Assembly: GCA_035578155.1 (NCBI GenBank)
Contig: JAPWDM010000003.1
Location: 64,162,142-64,226,141, forward strand
Reading direction: 5' to 3'
DNA length: 64,000 nt
Origin: Brachynemurus nebulosus
Taxonomy: Eukaryota > Arthropoda > Insecta > Neuroptera > Myrmeleontidae
This document shows, piece by piece, positions 45,548-56,534 of the stretch (positions within the stretch are counted from its first letter, which is position 1; each line of letters opens with the position of its first letter). Both the position numbers and the translations under genes were made by a program. The notes beneath the pieces were generated by a model. The model ran no database searches, was not told the DNA's origin, and worked only from the letters and a program-made list of their open reading frames with translations.

Positions 45548-45797
45548 CGTATACACGTAATTAATAATTTTCTTAACCTTTGTTATTGTGTACGTTTACC
45601 TGGGGAAACCAGTTTAAGTGATATTATATTTTATTTTATTTTTTTTTGGTACGGTAACGTATTGTTTCGTTCCTTTATTTAATTTTTTTTGGCGTTAAGT
45701 ATTTGATTCTAATTTAACTCATTATACAGTAAATTCATATATTTCGTAAACGAATATTTTCGATTTATTTTGACACTGTTATGAAGCAATTAATTTT

Positions 45798-45838
45798 GTT
45801 TCGATGACTGCAGCATTGTGGCTTCCTGTCATCGAAAC
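45798..45838 (+). other. Perfect 11-bp hairpin in the LTR
   Basis: GTTTCGATGAC (45798-45808) pairs with GTCATCGAAAC (45828-45838) around a 19-nt loop. It lies between the TATA box and the polyadenylation signals, so probably in the R region of the transcript. It is repeated at 51574-51614. Confidence 0.8.
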
Positions 45839-46196
45839 CACTTTAAATATTTCAGAATAAATTAACATTATCGATTTTTTTTGAAGGATTGTAGATAAGT
45901 TTTTCACTGTGTACTCTGTAACATTTCTTTTTTTTGGATTTATAATAAATTGTTATTGTTTTGAAAATTTCATTTCTTTTCATTTTTCTACTCCTTCAGG
46001 AACTTTCAGAGATTTCGATCAACGAAATAAAATTCTCCTTATTTTCTTTTAATACCGGGATTGAGATTTCTATCAGTAACAAGTTGTGAGATCCGGTGTA
46101 ATTTGATGCAATAACCTTTCGTTTTCTTATGCCAAACAGGTATTTGGGGTTTTATATCCGTAAATTTTATGCACCTACTCACAGCTTTGTTGCAAA

Positions 46197-46208
46197 TGGT
46201 AGCAGAGC
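46197..46208 (+). other. Primer-binding site for initiator tRNA-Met
   Basis: TGGTAGCAGAGC begins 2 bp after the 5' LTR. It is the exact complement of the 12 bases at the 3' end (including CCA) of insect initiator tRNA-Met. It primes minus-strand DNA synthesis. Confidence 0.9.
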
Positions 46209-46360
46209 TTACGGAATTTTGGTAGTTTCATAACAGTTTGCAAATTTTTCATACAAATTTTTTTATATTTTAAAATACTCGTTTGCGAATTTTTGACAAT
46301 AGTGTTGCATATATATATTTTTTTTCTGTTTTCAAATTTGTTGCTTTCTAAAATTTTACA

Positions 46361-47446
46361 ATGTCAACTCATCCGAAATCGCATTCATCGAATGAGTCTA
46401 TTCCTGATGTTCAACTGGAGGAAAAAAAGGTTCGAAAGGATGAATTTCGTTCACCAATATCGTCATCACCAGGTTCTCCAGAATTCAGAGGTTTTGCTCA
46501 ACAAGTGGTAGCTGGACCGTCCGCTAAACCAACGGTTCAAGATCCAACAAGTGCCCACCAGTTTTTAACTAGTCAACAGGATGTTACTCAGCCTTACGTA
46601 ACCCAAGGTCATCAACAATTGGACTTAGTAAACACCTTCTCTAATCTGATTGAAAAACAACAGTCGATGATTCAACAACTGATTGGCCAGTTAAGTAACC
46701 ATTCTACAAATAATATACCTTTTGAAAATCAAAAATTTAAAATTGATGATTTTATTAAGGACGTTCCTCTATTGAATACATTTTCTTCACATTCAATATT
46801 AAAATTTATTATTAAAGTTTCACATATTATCAATTTAAAAATATTTGACGAGCAGTTCCTCATTAAATATTTAATTTTGAAAGTCAGTCCGTCATCTCAT
46901 AATATATGGTCACAATTTTTGGAACAAGATTTTAATTGGTCTCAAATAAAAAATTCATTAATGGATATTATTTCGCCCGACCAAAAACAGTCATTAATTA
47001 CCTTATACGTTAGAAGATCTCAAAATTCGGACGAAAAATTTTCTAATTTCGTCTCATCAATTTTAAATTTTTCGAACTTATTAACTCCTTTTGCAAATGT
47101 CTCGGACACAATAAATTTAATTTTTTCTAATTTAAATCCCTATACCTTTGATTTACTTAAATTGCATCCTATACCCCAGACATTTGACGAACTTACTAGA
47201 TTAGCTAGACGTGTAGATGAAGTTAATTCCCGTCGCCCTCCTAAAGTTGAAAATCAGACGTTAAGCGACAACAATAATTCCAAAAAGGCAACTTCTATTA
47301 ATAAAAATAATGTTAAATACTCGAATAACAATACGACCCATAAATTTTGCACTTATTGTAAACATCGTGGTCACGCGATAAATAATTGCGTAATTTTACA
47401 AAATAAGAAAGCGCGTCAAGACAAGCAATCTCAGCCAAAAAACTAA
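46361..47446 (+). CDS. gag: Gag polyprotein of the Ty3/Gypsy element
   Basis: 361 residues. Gag forms the virus-like particle and packages the element's RNA. The N-terminal ~95 residues are Ser/Gln/Pro-rich. A central region (about 110-290), rich in Leu/Ile/Phe/Asn, fits a capsid domain. A single CCHC zinc knuckle at C330, C333, H338 and C343 (C-X2-C-X4-H-X4-C) is followed by a basic tail. I start at the ATG at 46361 (context ACAATG), about 150 bp after the primer-binding site. The frame ends at TAA 47444-47446, directly after a slippery heptamer that leads into pol. Protein assignment rests on position, the zinc knuckle and the downstream pol; sequence similarity of the capsid was not testable here. 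Confidence 0.93.
   Translation: MSTHPKSHSSNESIPDVQLEEKKVRKDEFRSPISSSPGSPEFRGFAQQVVAGPSAKPTVQDPTSAHQFLTSQQDVTQPYVTQGHQQLDLVNTFSNLIEKQQSMIQQLIGQLSNHSTNNIPFENQKFKIDDFIKDVPLLNTFSSHSILKFIIKVSHIINLKIFDEQFLIKYLILKVSPSSHNIWSQFLEQDFNWSQIKNSLMDIISPDQKQSLITLYVRRSQNSDEKFSNFVSSILNFSNLLTPFANVSDTINLIFSNLNPYTFDLLKLHPIPQTFDELTRLARRVDEVNSRRPPKVENQTLSDNNNSKKATSINKNNVKYSNNNTTHKFCTYCKHRGHAINNCVILQNKKARQDKQSQPKN
47437..47443 (+). promoter_or_regulatory. -1 ribosomal frameshift heptamer A AAA AAC
   Basis: In the gag frame the last codons are CCA AAA AAC TAA. AAAAAAC is the X XXY YYZ signal used in several retroviral gag-pro junctions. Slippage by -1 continues CTA AGT AAT and joins pol without a stop; the pol frame is open back to 47407. 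A weak stem (TTAAT with ATTAA, plus AAGT with ACTT) lies about 15 nt downstream, further away than usual. Use of the site is inferred, but its placement directly before the gag stop is hard to explain otherwise. Confidence 0.85.
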
Positions 47447-50400
47447 GTAATGAGCACAAAGTTCTTAATTTTTCAAACATTAAACTTCCTTTAATCGAAG
47501 TTATTTTTGGTAATATTCCAGCTATGACCTTGATAGATACAGGTAGCTCCATAAACGCAATATCGCGACAATTTTTCGACCAATTGGTGAAAAATATTTC
47601 ATATAAAGTACAGATCATTGATTGTCAATGTAATGCCTTTTTACCAGGTTCCAATACCTTACTTTTAAAAAAATTAGTATTTTTAGTGTTTAAAATCAAT
47701 AATTTCACTTGGAAGCACCCATTTTATATAGTCAATAGTTTACCTGTCGATACCTTAATTGGCATTAACACGATCAATACTTGTCAATTTCTGTTAGATT
47801 TTGCTAATTCTTGTTTGTCATTTGCTCATTCTCCCTTAACAAAAATACAGTTTTTAAATAAACCTTCGGTTGAGGTAAACATTGTAAACTTGTTAATTGA
47901 GCAAAAATTTGTTTTATCAACAGAATTGCAAAATAAATTAGATAATATTTTAAAAAAATACTCTTCCATTCTGACAGAAAAACCAGGTCGTGCTATCGGG
48001 TACCAATATAAAATCATTTTAAACGACTATAATAAAATCATTAATAAAAAACCATATTATATGAATACTCACAATTTAAAATTATTGGAGTCACATATTA
48101 ACGAGCTTATAAATCTTAATATTTTAAGGCCAACTATTTCTGAATATAGTAGCCCCGTATTTTTTGTCAAGAAACAAGTAGGTCATAGAATGGTGGTAGA
48201 TTTTAGAGAACTTAATTCCGTCGTACAGTTTGATCCGTTATCAGGAATTAATATGAATTTCATTTTAAATTCTCTTGGTAATTTTAAAATTTTTTCGTCT
48301 GTCGATCTGTCACAATCCTTTTATCAAATACCAATACATCCGGATTCGACTAAGTATACCTCAATAGTGACTCAGTTTGGTCAGTTCGAATTTTTGGTCA
48401 TGCCATTTGGCTTAAAAAATTCAGCACAAGCTCTTAATAGATTTCTATATAAAGAACTTGCAGATTTTCGTTTGCAGGGATTTTTGTTTTTATACTATGA
48501 CGACATAATCATAGCTTCTAATAGCCCAACGGAACATATTAATCAATTAAATTTACTATTTTCTCGCTTAAAGAAAATAGGCCTTACAGTTAATCCGAAT
48601 AAGCTATCATTATGTATGCGAAAAATAAAAATCCTTGGACATTCTATTTCGGCTGAAGGACGTATTCCCGACCCTCAACGTGTTCAAGCTATCGTTGATT
48701 TGCCATTGCCCAAAAATTCGAAGCAACTTTTAAAATTTTTAGGGATGGTAGCCTTTTACTCAAAATTTATCAGTAATCATGCCATTTTAATTGAACCACT
48801 TTCTAACCTTAGAAAAAAGAACACTAATGTTAAATTCAGTTTGAGTCAAGAGCAGGTCAATGCTATTAATGATCTAAAACAAGCATTAATTACAGCCCCA
48901 GTATTAAAATTTCCTAATTTTAAAAATAAATTTTATCTCACTACCGATGCCTCAAAATTTGGGATTTCGGCAGTGTTGTCGCAAGAATTTGAGTCCGGAA
49001 GACACCCTATTCAATACTTTTCCAGACGCCTTCACGGCGCTCAGAAATTTTATAGCACGTACGAATTGGAAATGCTTGCTGTGATTCGTGCTATCGATCA
49101 TTTCAAAGATTTTTTAGCCGGAAACCACTTTTACTTAGAATGTGACAATAAAGCACTGGTTTGGTTGTTAAAACAACCTCCGGCATTCAATAAAGTGAAT
49201 AGATGGATTTTAACCTTATCCAGGTATGATTTTTCTATTTCACACATACCCGGAAAAGAGAATGTAGTCGCAGATGCATTATCTCGTCTTTTTGAAATCG
49301 ACGACAATGAAATTCATAATACAAATTTTGTTAATACCATATGTACACCTGATAGTGGTATCTCTAATATGTTTTCACACCTTGTCAATAACGTGAATAC
49401 TACTCCCCATAGTTTTTTCGACGTTAAAAATTTTCAGAAGCAGTCAGAGGAATGTAAACTCGTTTATGATAATATAAAAAATCATTTAAACGTCGATAAA
49501 TTTACAATTTCCAATGGCTTGTTAATGAAATTAGTCGGAAAACACAATTTGAAAAGAATTGTATTGCCGCAAAACGCTCTTAAATACATTATTGATTATT
49601 ATCATTCAGTTTCCCATTCGGGAATAACGAAAACATATAGGGATATAGCTAAAAGGTTTTGGTGTCAAGATCTTTACAAACATGTCAAGTCCTTTGTGCT
49701 CAAATGTAAACATTGCACTCTATCTAAGCCAAATTATCACACCACTAAACTTCAATTGCAATCAACTATTTCTACGCATATATTTCAACATATATTTATC
49801 GATTTCGTGGGACCATTAGTACCTTCGGCTGTTAACCGTCATATGTATATTTTTACAGTAATTGATGCATACTCAAGATTCCTCATCACCAAGACGTCCA
49901 TTAGAGCAACTACTGCCACTGTGATACGCCACCTGACTGAAATCTTCAATGTATATGGGTATCCAGAGTTAATTACGTCAGATAATGCCAAGTGCTTTAA
50001 ATCGTCAGTATATTCCAATTTTTTGTTGGCACACAACATCAAGCCTATATATACGAGCCCGTATAATCCGCAAGCCAACCAAGCGGAACGTGCCAACAGG
50101 AATATCAAGCATACGATGTCAACACTAATGTCGCACTATGCAGTCAAACACAAAAACTGGACGAATATGCTCAATTACGCAACCTTTGGATACAACAACA
50201 CTACTCATGACGCCATCAAAGCTACACCCTCCGAAGTATTTTTTGGTCGAAAATTATTATTACCCCTCGATAATGTCTTACACCTGAACGAGATATTCAA
50301 CGAAGAGGCAGTTCCGTCTCCCGAAGAAATTCAGAACGCAGTAAAGAAAATGCATGACGTTATCGCCAAACCCTACAAACGTTACCCTTTAAAATCACCA

Positions 50401-50601
50401 TTTAAAGTGGGTCAACGTGTGGTGGTTAAAAATTTTTCGGCCGCATCGTCAGTGGATACCTCGAAGAAGTTTCATCCACAATTCGTCGGTCCCTACACAA
50501 TCGTTCACCTTTTGAGTGACTCTACAGTGGTGGTGTATGATGAACAGAAAAAACAATCTCATAGAGTGCATATAAACTCTATCAAACCATTTCATCAGTG
50601 A
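47443..50601 (+). CDS. pol: Pol polyprotein: protease, reverse transcriptase, RNase H, integrase
   Basis: Expressed as a -1 fusion to gag. Residues are numbered from the first ATG (47524), although 27 in-frame codons precede it. Protease: DTGSS with D5. Reverse transcriptase: D261 in VDLSQSFYQIP and YYDD at 324-327. RNase H: D475 (TTDASKFG), E516 and D541. Integrase: zinc-binding H694, H698, C728 and C731; catalytic D760, D820 and E855, followed by a GPY module (G989-Y991) and no chromodomain. The D820-E855 spacing is one residue shorter than the usual D-X35-E, because the motif reads PQANQAER instead of PQ.DGQ.ER. All catalytic residues are present and the frame is uninterrupted, so the protein is probably functional. 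The lineage within Ty3/Gypsy needs a tree. Confidence 0.97.
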   Translation, partial: LSNEHKVLNFSNIKLPLIEVIFGNIPAMTLIDTGSSINAISRQFFDQLVKNISYKVQIIDCQCNAFLPGSNTLLLKKLVFLVFKINNFTWKHPFYIVNSLPVDTLIGINTINTCQFLLDFANSCLSFAHSPLTKIQFLNKPSVEVNIVNLLIEQKFVLSTELQNKLDNILKKYSSILTEKPGRAIGYQYKIILNDYNKIINKKPYYMNTHNLKLLESHINELINLNILRPTISEYSSPVFFVKKQVGHRMVVDFRELNSVVQFDPLSGINMNFILNSLGNFKIFSSVDLSQSFYQIPIHPDSTKYTSIVTQFGQFEFLVMPFGLKNSAQALNRFLYKELADFRLQGFLFLYYDDIIIASNSPTEHINQLNLLFSRLKKIGLTVNPNKLSLCMRKIKILGHSISAEGRIPDPQRVQAIVDLPLPKNSKQLLKFLGMVAFYSKFISNHAILIEPLSNLRKKNTNVKFSLSQEQVNAINDLKQALITAPVLKFPNFKNKFYLTTDASKFGISAVLSQEFESGRHPIQYFSRRLHGAQKFYSTYELEMLAVIRAIDHFKDFLAGNHFYLECDNKALVWLLKQPPAFNKVNRWILTLSRYDFSISHIPGKENVVADALSRLFEIDDNEIHNTNFVNTICTPDSGISNMFSHLVNNVNTTPHSFFDVKNFQKQSEECKLVYDNIKNHLNVDKFTISNGLLMKLVGKHNLKRIVLPQNALKYIIDYYHSVSHSGITKTYRDIAKRFWCQDLYKHVKSFVLKCKHCTLSKPNYHTTKLQLQSTISTHIFQHIFIDFVGPLVPSAVNRHMYIFTVIDAYSRFLITKTSIRATTATVIRHLTEIFNVYGYPELITSDNAKCFKSSVYSNFLLAHNIKPIYTSPYNPQANQAERANRNIKHTMSTLMSHYAVKHKNWTNMLNYATFGYNNTTHDAIKATPSEVFFGRKLLLPLDNVLHLNEIFNEEAVPSPEEIQNAVKKMHDVIAKPYKRYPLKSPFKVGQRVVVKNFSAASSVDTSKKFHPQFVGPYTIVHLLSDSTVVVYDEQKKQSHRVHINSIKPFHQ

Positions 50602-50656
50602 GTGTATCTCTTTCTTTTAAATTTTCCTTTAGAAAATTTTTTTTGCAGGCCGAGCA

Positions 50657-51970
50657 TGCAGCGTTGTCGCAAATTGCCCTTTATATTATTAGTACGCATC
50701 TGTACAAACCTTAAATACGTTAGCAATTTGCCACAATCACTGCTGTTCGATTATTTAAAATTATATAAGTATGTATGTACATTCTATTACCTTCTAGAAT
50801 TCGTAATGCGCCTGCGACATACGTCACACGCCTTAGCTCCGATGTTCAGCTTGATAGACAACTGCTGAGCATAAGTAGTATGGTGTGATAGCTAGCCGGA
50901 AAAACATATCCGATAGCTACCTCGTCTGATCAGCCCTTCAGGCTCTTACAGACGTTTTTTTTATAAATGTACTTATAATATACCATTATTGGTGATTTGG
51001 TGTGAAGGTGCTTCGATATTACGATGTTGTAACTTATTTTTTTTGATCAATAGTCCAATAATTTAATAACACTTTTGACACCACACAATTTTGGGTGAGT
51101 GTTATTGAATTTATTCAATTGTGAATTTAGATTGACATTTATTTGTTTCCATTATCAATTGTGTGTATTTATAATACTTTTTTTCTCATTGATAATTGGT
51201 GTACAAATTCTTGTACTTTTCGAATAAGTTGTCAAATTTATTTTTATTTTTTTTTTTTTTTCTCTTACAACATCGTATGTCGCACACTTTCACACCCAGT
51301 GGCGGAGTCCACCTTTATATAAACGTATACACGTAATTAATAATTTTCTTAACCTTTGTTATTGTGTACGTTTACCTGGGGAAACCAGTTTAAGTGATAT
51401 TATATTTTATTTTATTTTTTTTTGGTACGGTAACGTATTGTTTCGTTCCTTTATTTAATTTTTTTTGGCGTTAAGTATTTGATTCTAATTTAACTCATTA
51501 TACAGTAAATTCATATATTTCGTAAACGAATATTTTCGATTTATTTTGACACTGTTATGAAGCAATTAATTTTGTTTCGATGACTGCAGCATTGTGGCTT
51601 CCTGTCATCGAAACCACTTTAAATATTTCAGAATAAATTAACATTATCGATTTTTTTTGAAGGATTGTAGATAAGTTTTTCACTGTGTACTCTGTAACAT
51701 TTCTTTTTTTTGGATTTATAATAAATTGTTATTGTTTTGAAAATTTCATTTCTTTTCATTTTTCTACTCCTTCAGGAACTTTCAGAGATTTCGATCAACG
51801 AAATAAAATTCTCCTTATTTTCTTTTAATACCGGGATTGAGATTTCTATCAGTAACAAGTTGTGAGATCCGGTGTAATTTGATGCAATAACCTTTCGTTT
51901 TCTTATGCCAAACAGGTATTTGGGGTTTTATATCCGTAAATTTTATGCACCTACTCACAGCTTTGTTGCA
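50657..51970 (+). repeat. 3' LTR
   Basis: 1,314 bp, same TG..CA ends and same internal landmarks as the 5' LTR (hairpin 51574-51614, TATA at 51316-51323). It matches the 5' LTR wherever compared. The bases just upstream (TTTTTTTTGCAGGCCGAGCA) are not a polypurine tract. The 88-codon frame 50602-50868 running into it is not supported. Confidence 0.97.
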
Positions 51971-51974
51971 ACAT
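51971..51974. repeat. Target-site duplication ACAT (right)
   Basis: Matches 44877-44880. Confidence 0.85.
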
Positions 51975-52945
51975 TATTACCTACATCGGGAAAACAGCTA
52001 AATAGCACATTAAAATAAAAATGTTTACATTTTAGCTAAAAAAAAAAGCAACCAGCCAGCTACGTACGACATCATGTGATGTTTTGTTAATTAACTTTTT
52101 CACGCATCATATCACAGTGTCATGTGTAGCAGAGCACTCAGATCTCAACTGAGAGCACCAACGAGCTAGTAGAAAGAACGATAGATATGACTGAAATAGA
52201 TGAAAAAAAGACACAACTACTACAAATATGCTAGTTATTTGGTTGTATTACATAATGTACGGAGTACTTGCTATAGAATGGCTCAATGAAAGAGTAAAAG
52301 AATAAACGAATATTACGTACTTAAAAAAAAATGTTAATTGACGTACAATTAATTGCACAAAATGTAATTATTTCGTTAATAAGTACCAACAATATAAATT
52401 ATTTTCAAGAGGGTAGAATACGGTAAGAAAATCGACCAGGAGTGAGTCGTGCTTGCATTAATTAGAGTTCCATATAGTAAGCAGTCAGTGGATCAAATTA
52501 AATACAATGAAATGAAAGATATTAGACAGTTCGGCAATGTTCGTCAATCGAAAAATAATCGAATTTTATGGGAGGAGCTATAGCTCAAAGTTTTGAATAC
52601 ATACTATATGTTTCAAAACGTATATACTTAGGTTTTTAAATGGTATTGGTTAATACTGAAACTATAAATATTTTGGCAAATCAATCAATAATTTACGGTC
52701 ACTTTTTTTATCTCCAGAAATTTTGTACATGTGCAGCTGTTTTTATAACCCTAACAATGAAGAAAATTAAACTTGCATGAAAAAATATCGCTTTACAAAT
52801 ATAAATTATATAAAAAATAAAAATTACTTTTTAGACTGACTCATATATTGTCATTTGAAATTATTCTAAGCCTCACCTTACACGGTCCACTTGATCGTAT
52901 GAATATCACTGTTCAAGAAAAAATAATCTCTAATATTAAAAGGGG
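51975..52945. other. No gene seen
   Basis: AT-rich. CACATCATGTGATG-like short palindromes lie near 52070-52110. Nothing else is supported. Confidence 0.4.
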
Positions 52946-52948
52946 TAT

Positions 52949-53345
52949 AGTATATTGTGCAGTAAGTGCGGGAAAGCGAAGTTGAGCGCACTCACTACGT
53001 TCGTGCGCTCATTCGCTTGAGTGGGGCAATCGACAATCCCGCACGAGTTGCACATCCTATTTTTTATTACGAATTTCACATACTTTTTTCTATTATTAGC
53101 ACTATTTTTGACATTTTTATTACTTTTTAAAATAATATTTTTAAGTATTCGTCTTTTTTTCTGAATTAATTATCGTTTAAATTACTTTGTTGGTGGTTTC
53201 TATAGAAATAATTATGAAATATTTAGTAAATGAAAAATTAAGAGGCGGCTTTGCGTGTTTTATTGTCAATTTGCGTGTGGAAAGTAATAAAAATTACTCA
53301 TGCGGGAGAAGTGCTAGAAGTACGGGAAAAGTATTAAGATCAACC
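52949..53345 (-). mobile_element. Family B element, copy 2 (inverted)
   Basis: Reverse complement of the core of 18746-19205, from GTATATTGTGCAGTAAGTGC through ACAATCCCGCACGAGTTGCAC to the AACCACCAACAAAG block. The left inner palindrome arm is deleted. The 88-codon frame 53187-53453 lies partly in it and is not called. Confidence 0.65.
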
Positions 53346-53349
53346 AATA

Positions 53350-55640
53350 AAACAGAAGCTATCAAAATAAGGGCTTTACGGGTTCTTCCAATTATAACAC
53401 GTATACTTGTATGGCAAGTCACTGCATTTAATAGTCTGAACGGTGTAAACTAAGTTAAAAGTATTTCACGTTCGTGTGATTTCGTTATTCATGAATATTG
53501 ACGAGTGGACTTATATTTGTCATTACACTGTAATATATTTGAATCTTATCCAAAGCTTATGGTAACTGAAACATTAGTATACATTGTCTGTTAGTTTGTT
53601 TTCCACAGTTTTTGTAAATATCTTGTAAAATATCAATTTTTCGACAAAAATGATAATAATCAATTTTGTAGCCCACAAAATTTTTTACAAAAAAGCTTCA
53701 GTGATCCTTTTCCGTAAAACCAACCGTTTCGTCGATATTTGTGTTTGAAACGCGGTATATATAAGTATTTTTGCGTAATATTTAGTACAGCTTGACTTAC
53801 GATGACCACAAGATTTTTTTTTTTATAACAGAGAATTGAGTGTGTATAAGCTTCAAATTACATAAATCAGAGTAGTACGTACCGTACATATACATGCAAA
53901 TAGTCATGTAGACACACAGCATGGCTTAAGAGTTTCTGTCTTATTATGAATGATAACCTTGGCTTATAAAAAGTATGTACATATTAATATACAATGTAGT
54001 TGATTATATTCAGTGAAGTTCTTATTATAATATCGGTATCATCTGTAACGTTATACATATATGTAGATCATGCGTCATTCTTCAAAATATGTATCCACTT
54101 CAAATAGAGAATAGCTTTACAGTATAATAAACACACCATTGTATTCTAATTTAATCAATTTTGTAAACGACTGTCAAAATGTTGTTATCAGTTCTTCCGC
54201 AATTTCATATAAAAATAAAATAAAAAATAAATTTAAAAAAAAAATAAAAAACCTGACTCCCCAAAAGGTGAACTAAAACGGTGGGTGCAAGATGAAATTG
54301 AGAAAGGTTGAATAAATATATCCACTATGCCGTCATCAATTTTAAGATTAAGACAAATCCAGTGACACCTCCTATATTAAAATTCATCAAGTTGTTTAGG
54401 CTACAGGTTGTGCCACAGAAATATGCATACACATGACCCTCCCTTTGCAACAGTCGGGTAATTAAATAAGGAACCCATGATATTTTTTTTTTATAAAAAT
54501 CTATTTTGGTTGAGTGAGAATTCAAAACATGCGAGAAAATGTGTTATCTTTTTGCATAATGGTTATTAATCAAATAAATTATGTGTATTAATATAAAAAA
54601 TTATTTCAGTTTTTCCTTTCATGTTTCAGTATATTAAAAGCAAACATTGCCGAAATATTTTCACTGAAATAAAAAATGAAATTAATGAATGAAAAAACAC
54701 AGGTTGTTATTTTTTAAAATACTTTATTTTAAACAAATTTTGATATTATGTTTAAAATAAAAAATTTAAAAATAAACACGTTATAATTATAAATCTGGAA
54801 CAGTATTATTTACGTAATTATTCATTTAGAGTTCAGAAAAAAAAAACAAGTAGCACAATTCCAGACTTCTTTATTATCAGCACTCCCACCATTTCCCTCT
54901 TCCTTTTAAAATTTCAAAATCTGGTGTGTTTGTAGACCATGAATTTGTTTCTCGCCTGCGCCTCCACCGTCATTGACGGAGTAATTTTTCTTTACTCTAC
55001 CATATATTCAACCAAAGAGATTCCGGGTGCCAAACGTGCTTCAATTTTTCCCGTTGTTCGGTCAAAAAACATTGAATCACTCATTCATGATCATGCAACC
55101 CAAACAAACAACAAACGTTAGTACGTAGCTTTACGTTTTTTCGTTACGAATTTTTGAAGTCAACTTTTAAGGTATTTGATGCGAGACAGTCAGGTACAAA
55201 AGTATAGCTCAGCGAAAAAATTTTCTTTTTTTCAATTTCCACGCGCTTATGTTGTAGCAATAATCAATATAAAAGCGTTGCTGAAAAAGCATTGTAAAAA
55301 CGTTGTAAAATGATGTTTATAAATTATATTTCAAAAACGGCGCGATCAATAATTTTTATTTGTTATTAAATATGGTTTGTAACTTTGTATTTTATAACAT
55401 ATTAAATTTTTATCAAATTCCTTTGACACGTTTTCATTTTATTCAAAAAAATCGTGTAAATATGTCAACTTCCCATAAAAGCTCGTGTTAAAATTACAAA
55501 ACTTTGAAACCGTCTTTCTCAAAATTGGGGCGGTCAATTTTTTTTCAATATAGGTTCGTATTATTGGTATTGAATTAAATAAATATCTAGAGAAGTTTCG
55601 TTAAAATTCTTTGAAAACAAATTTTTCGCAACAATTATGC
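53350..55640. other. Long stretch with no gene seen
   Basis: AT-rich throughout. Short frames at 54325-54525 and 54939-55121 have no domain. No inverted-repeat element was spotted. Confidence 0.4.
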
Positions 55641-55643
55641 TCT

Positions 55644-56110
55644 AATAGCTCTGTATTCATACCATTTATTTAGTCGTGTTTTATTTCGATACGAATACAA
55701 TAATATAGAGTAGTGTTTGATAGTGAATATTACTAATTACTATTACTATAATTACACACTTTTTTTGATGCGTTATGGAGGATGACAGTATGAAGTTGGT
55801 CGCTAAATAAAATAGCTCTGTATTCATGCTATGTTTACTGTGTTTTATTGTTCAACTGTGTTTTATTTCGATACGAATAAAATTAAAATACAATAGTGTT
55901 TGATAGTGAATATTAGTGGTTAATTACACACTTTTTTGGTGCGTTATGAGAAGTATAAACCTGTAACATCAAAATTAACAGTATGAAGTTGGTTGCTAAA
56001 TAAAATAGCTTTGTATTCATGCTATTTATTCAGCCGTGTTTTATTTCGATACGAATACAATTAATATACAGTTTAGTGTTTGATAGTGAATATTATAGTG
56101 ATTAATTGTG
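55644..56110 (+). repeat. Three-unit tandem repeat (167-193 bp)
   Basis: Units start at 55644, 55811 and 56004 with AATAGCTCTGTATTCAT or AATAGCTTTGTATTCAT. They continue with GTTTTATTTCGATACGAATA, TAGTGTTTGATAGTGAATATTA and ACAGTATGAAGTTGGT. The third unit is truncated. Confidence 0.9.
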
Positions 56111-56530
56111 GATAACTGTGATGGTTTAAATATTACAAAAAATTGTGAAATATATATGTAACACTTTTTTTATTAAAAAAAAAAGTATAAATATTCATTT
56201 TTGAATACTTAATAACAAATAGCCGGCATAACATAATATAATCTTATCAACATTATTTTGGTGTTAAGATAAGACTCCATGTAAAGTGACAACAATAGTA
56301 CATAAGTATTAAAAAATTGATACATATATTTTTTGGTAATGAAAAAAAAAATTTGATAATAAAAATACGGCACGTGTCGAGTTCATTAAATGTCATACGT
56401 ACGTATGTATATGTATTAAGTGTTGTGGTGGTATTGTTTTCACACACGCAGTGGAAATTTGTTTAGAGGGAGCTTTTGTTCTGTTTGCGCATCGTTGTAA
56501 ACATGACATAGTTTTGGATGTGTAGTTATA
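56111..56530. other. No gene seen
   Basis: AT-rich, with ATGTATATGTATT-like runs. Nothing is supported. Confidence 0.4.
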
Positions 56531-56534
56531 GTTA

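Larger units (their letters stand above)
44881..46194 (+). repeat. 5' LTR
   Basis: 1,314 bp, beginning TGCAGCG and ending TTTGTTGCA, so it has TG..CA ends. A TATATAAA box at 45540-45547 is the likely promoter. AATAAA occurs at 45856-45861 and 46026-46031 as candidate polyadenylation signals. An 11-bp perfect hairpin lies at 45798-45838. A T-run near 45469-45485 is shared with the 3' LTR. The 70-codon frame at 44880-45092 is not supported as a gene. Confidence 0.97.
44881..51970 (+). mobile_element. Complete Ty3/Gypsy LTR retrotransposon
   Basis: 7,090 bp with the order 5' LTR - PBS - gag - frameshift - pol (protease, RT, RNase H, integrase) - 3' LTR. Domain order with integrase last places it in Ty3/Gypsy. 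Both LTRs are 1,314 bp and looked identical wherever I compared them. Both frames are intact, so insertion looks recent and the copy may be active. It has no env and no chromodomain. The 3' untranslated gap is only 55 bp and lacks an obvious purine tract next to the 3' LTR. Confidence 0.97.

Noticed and set aside
50602..50656. Possible env gene after pol
   Set aside because: Only 55 bp separate the pol stop from the 3' LTR, so there is no room for env.
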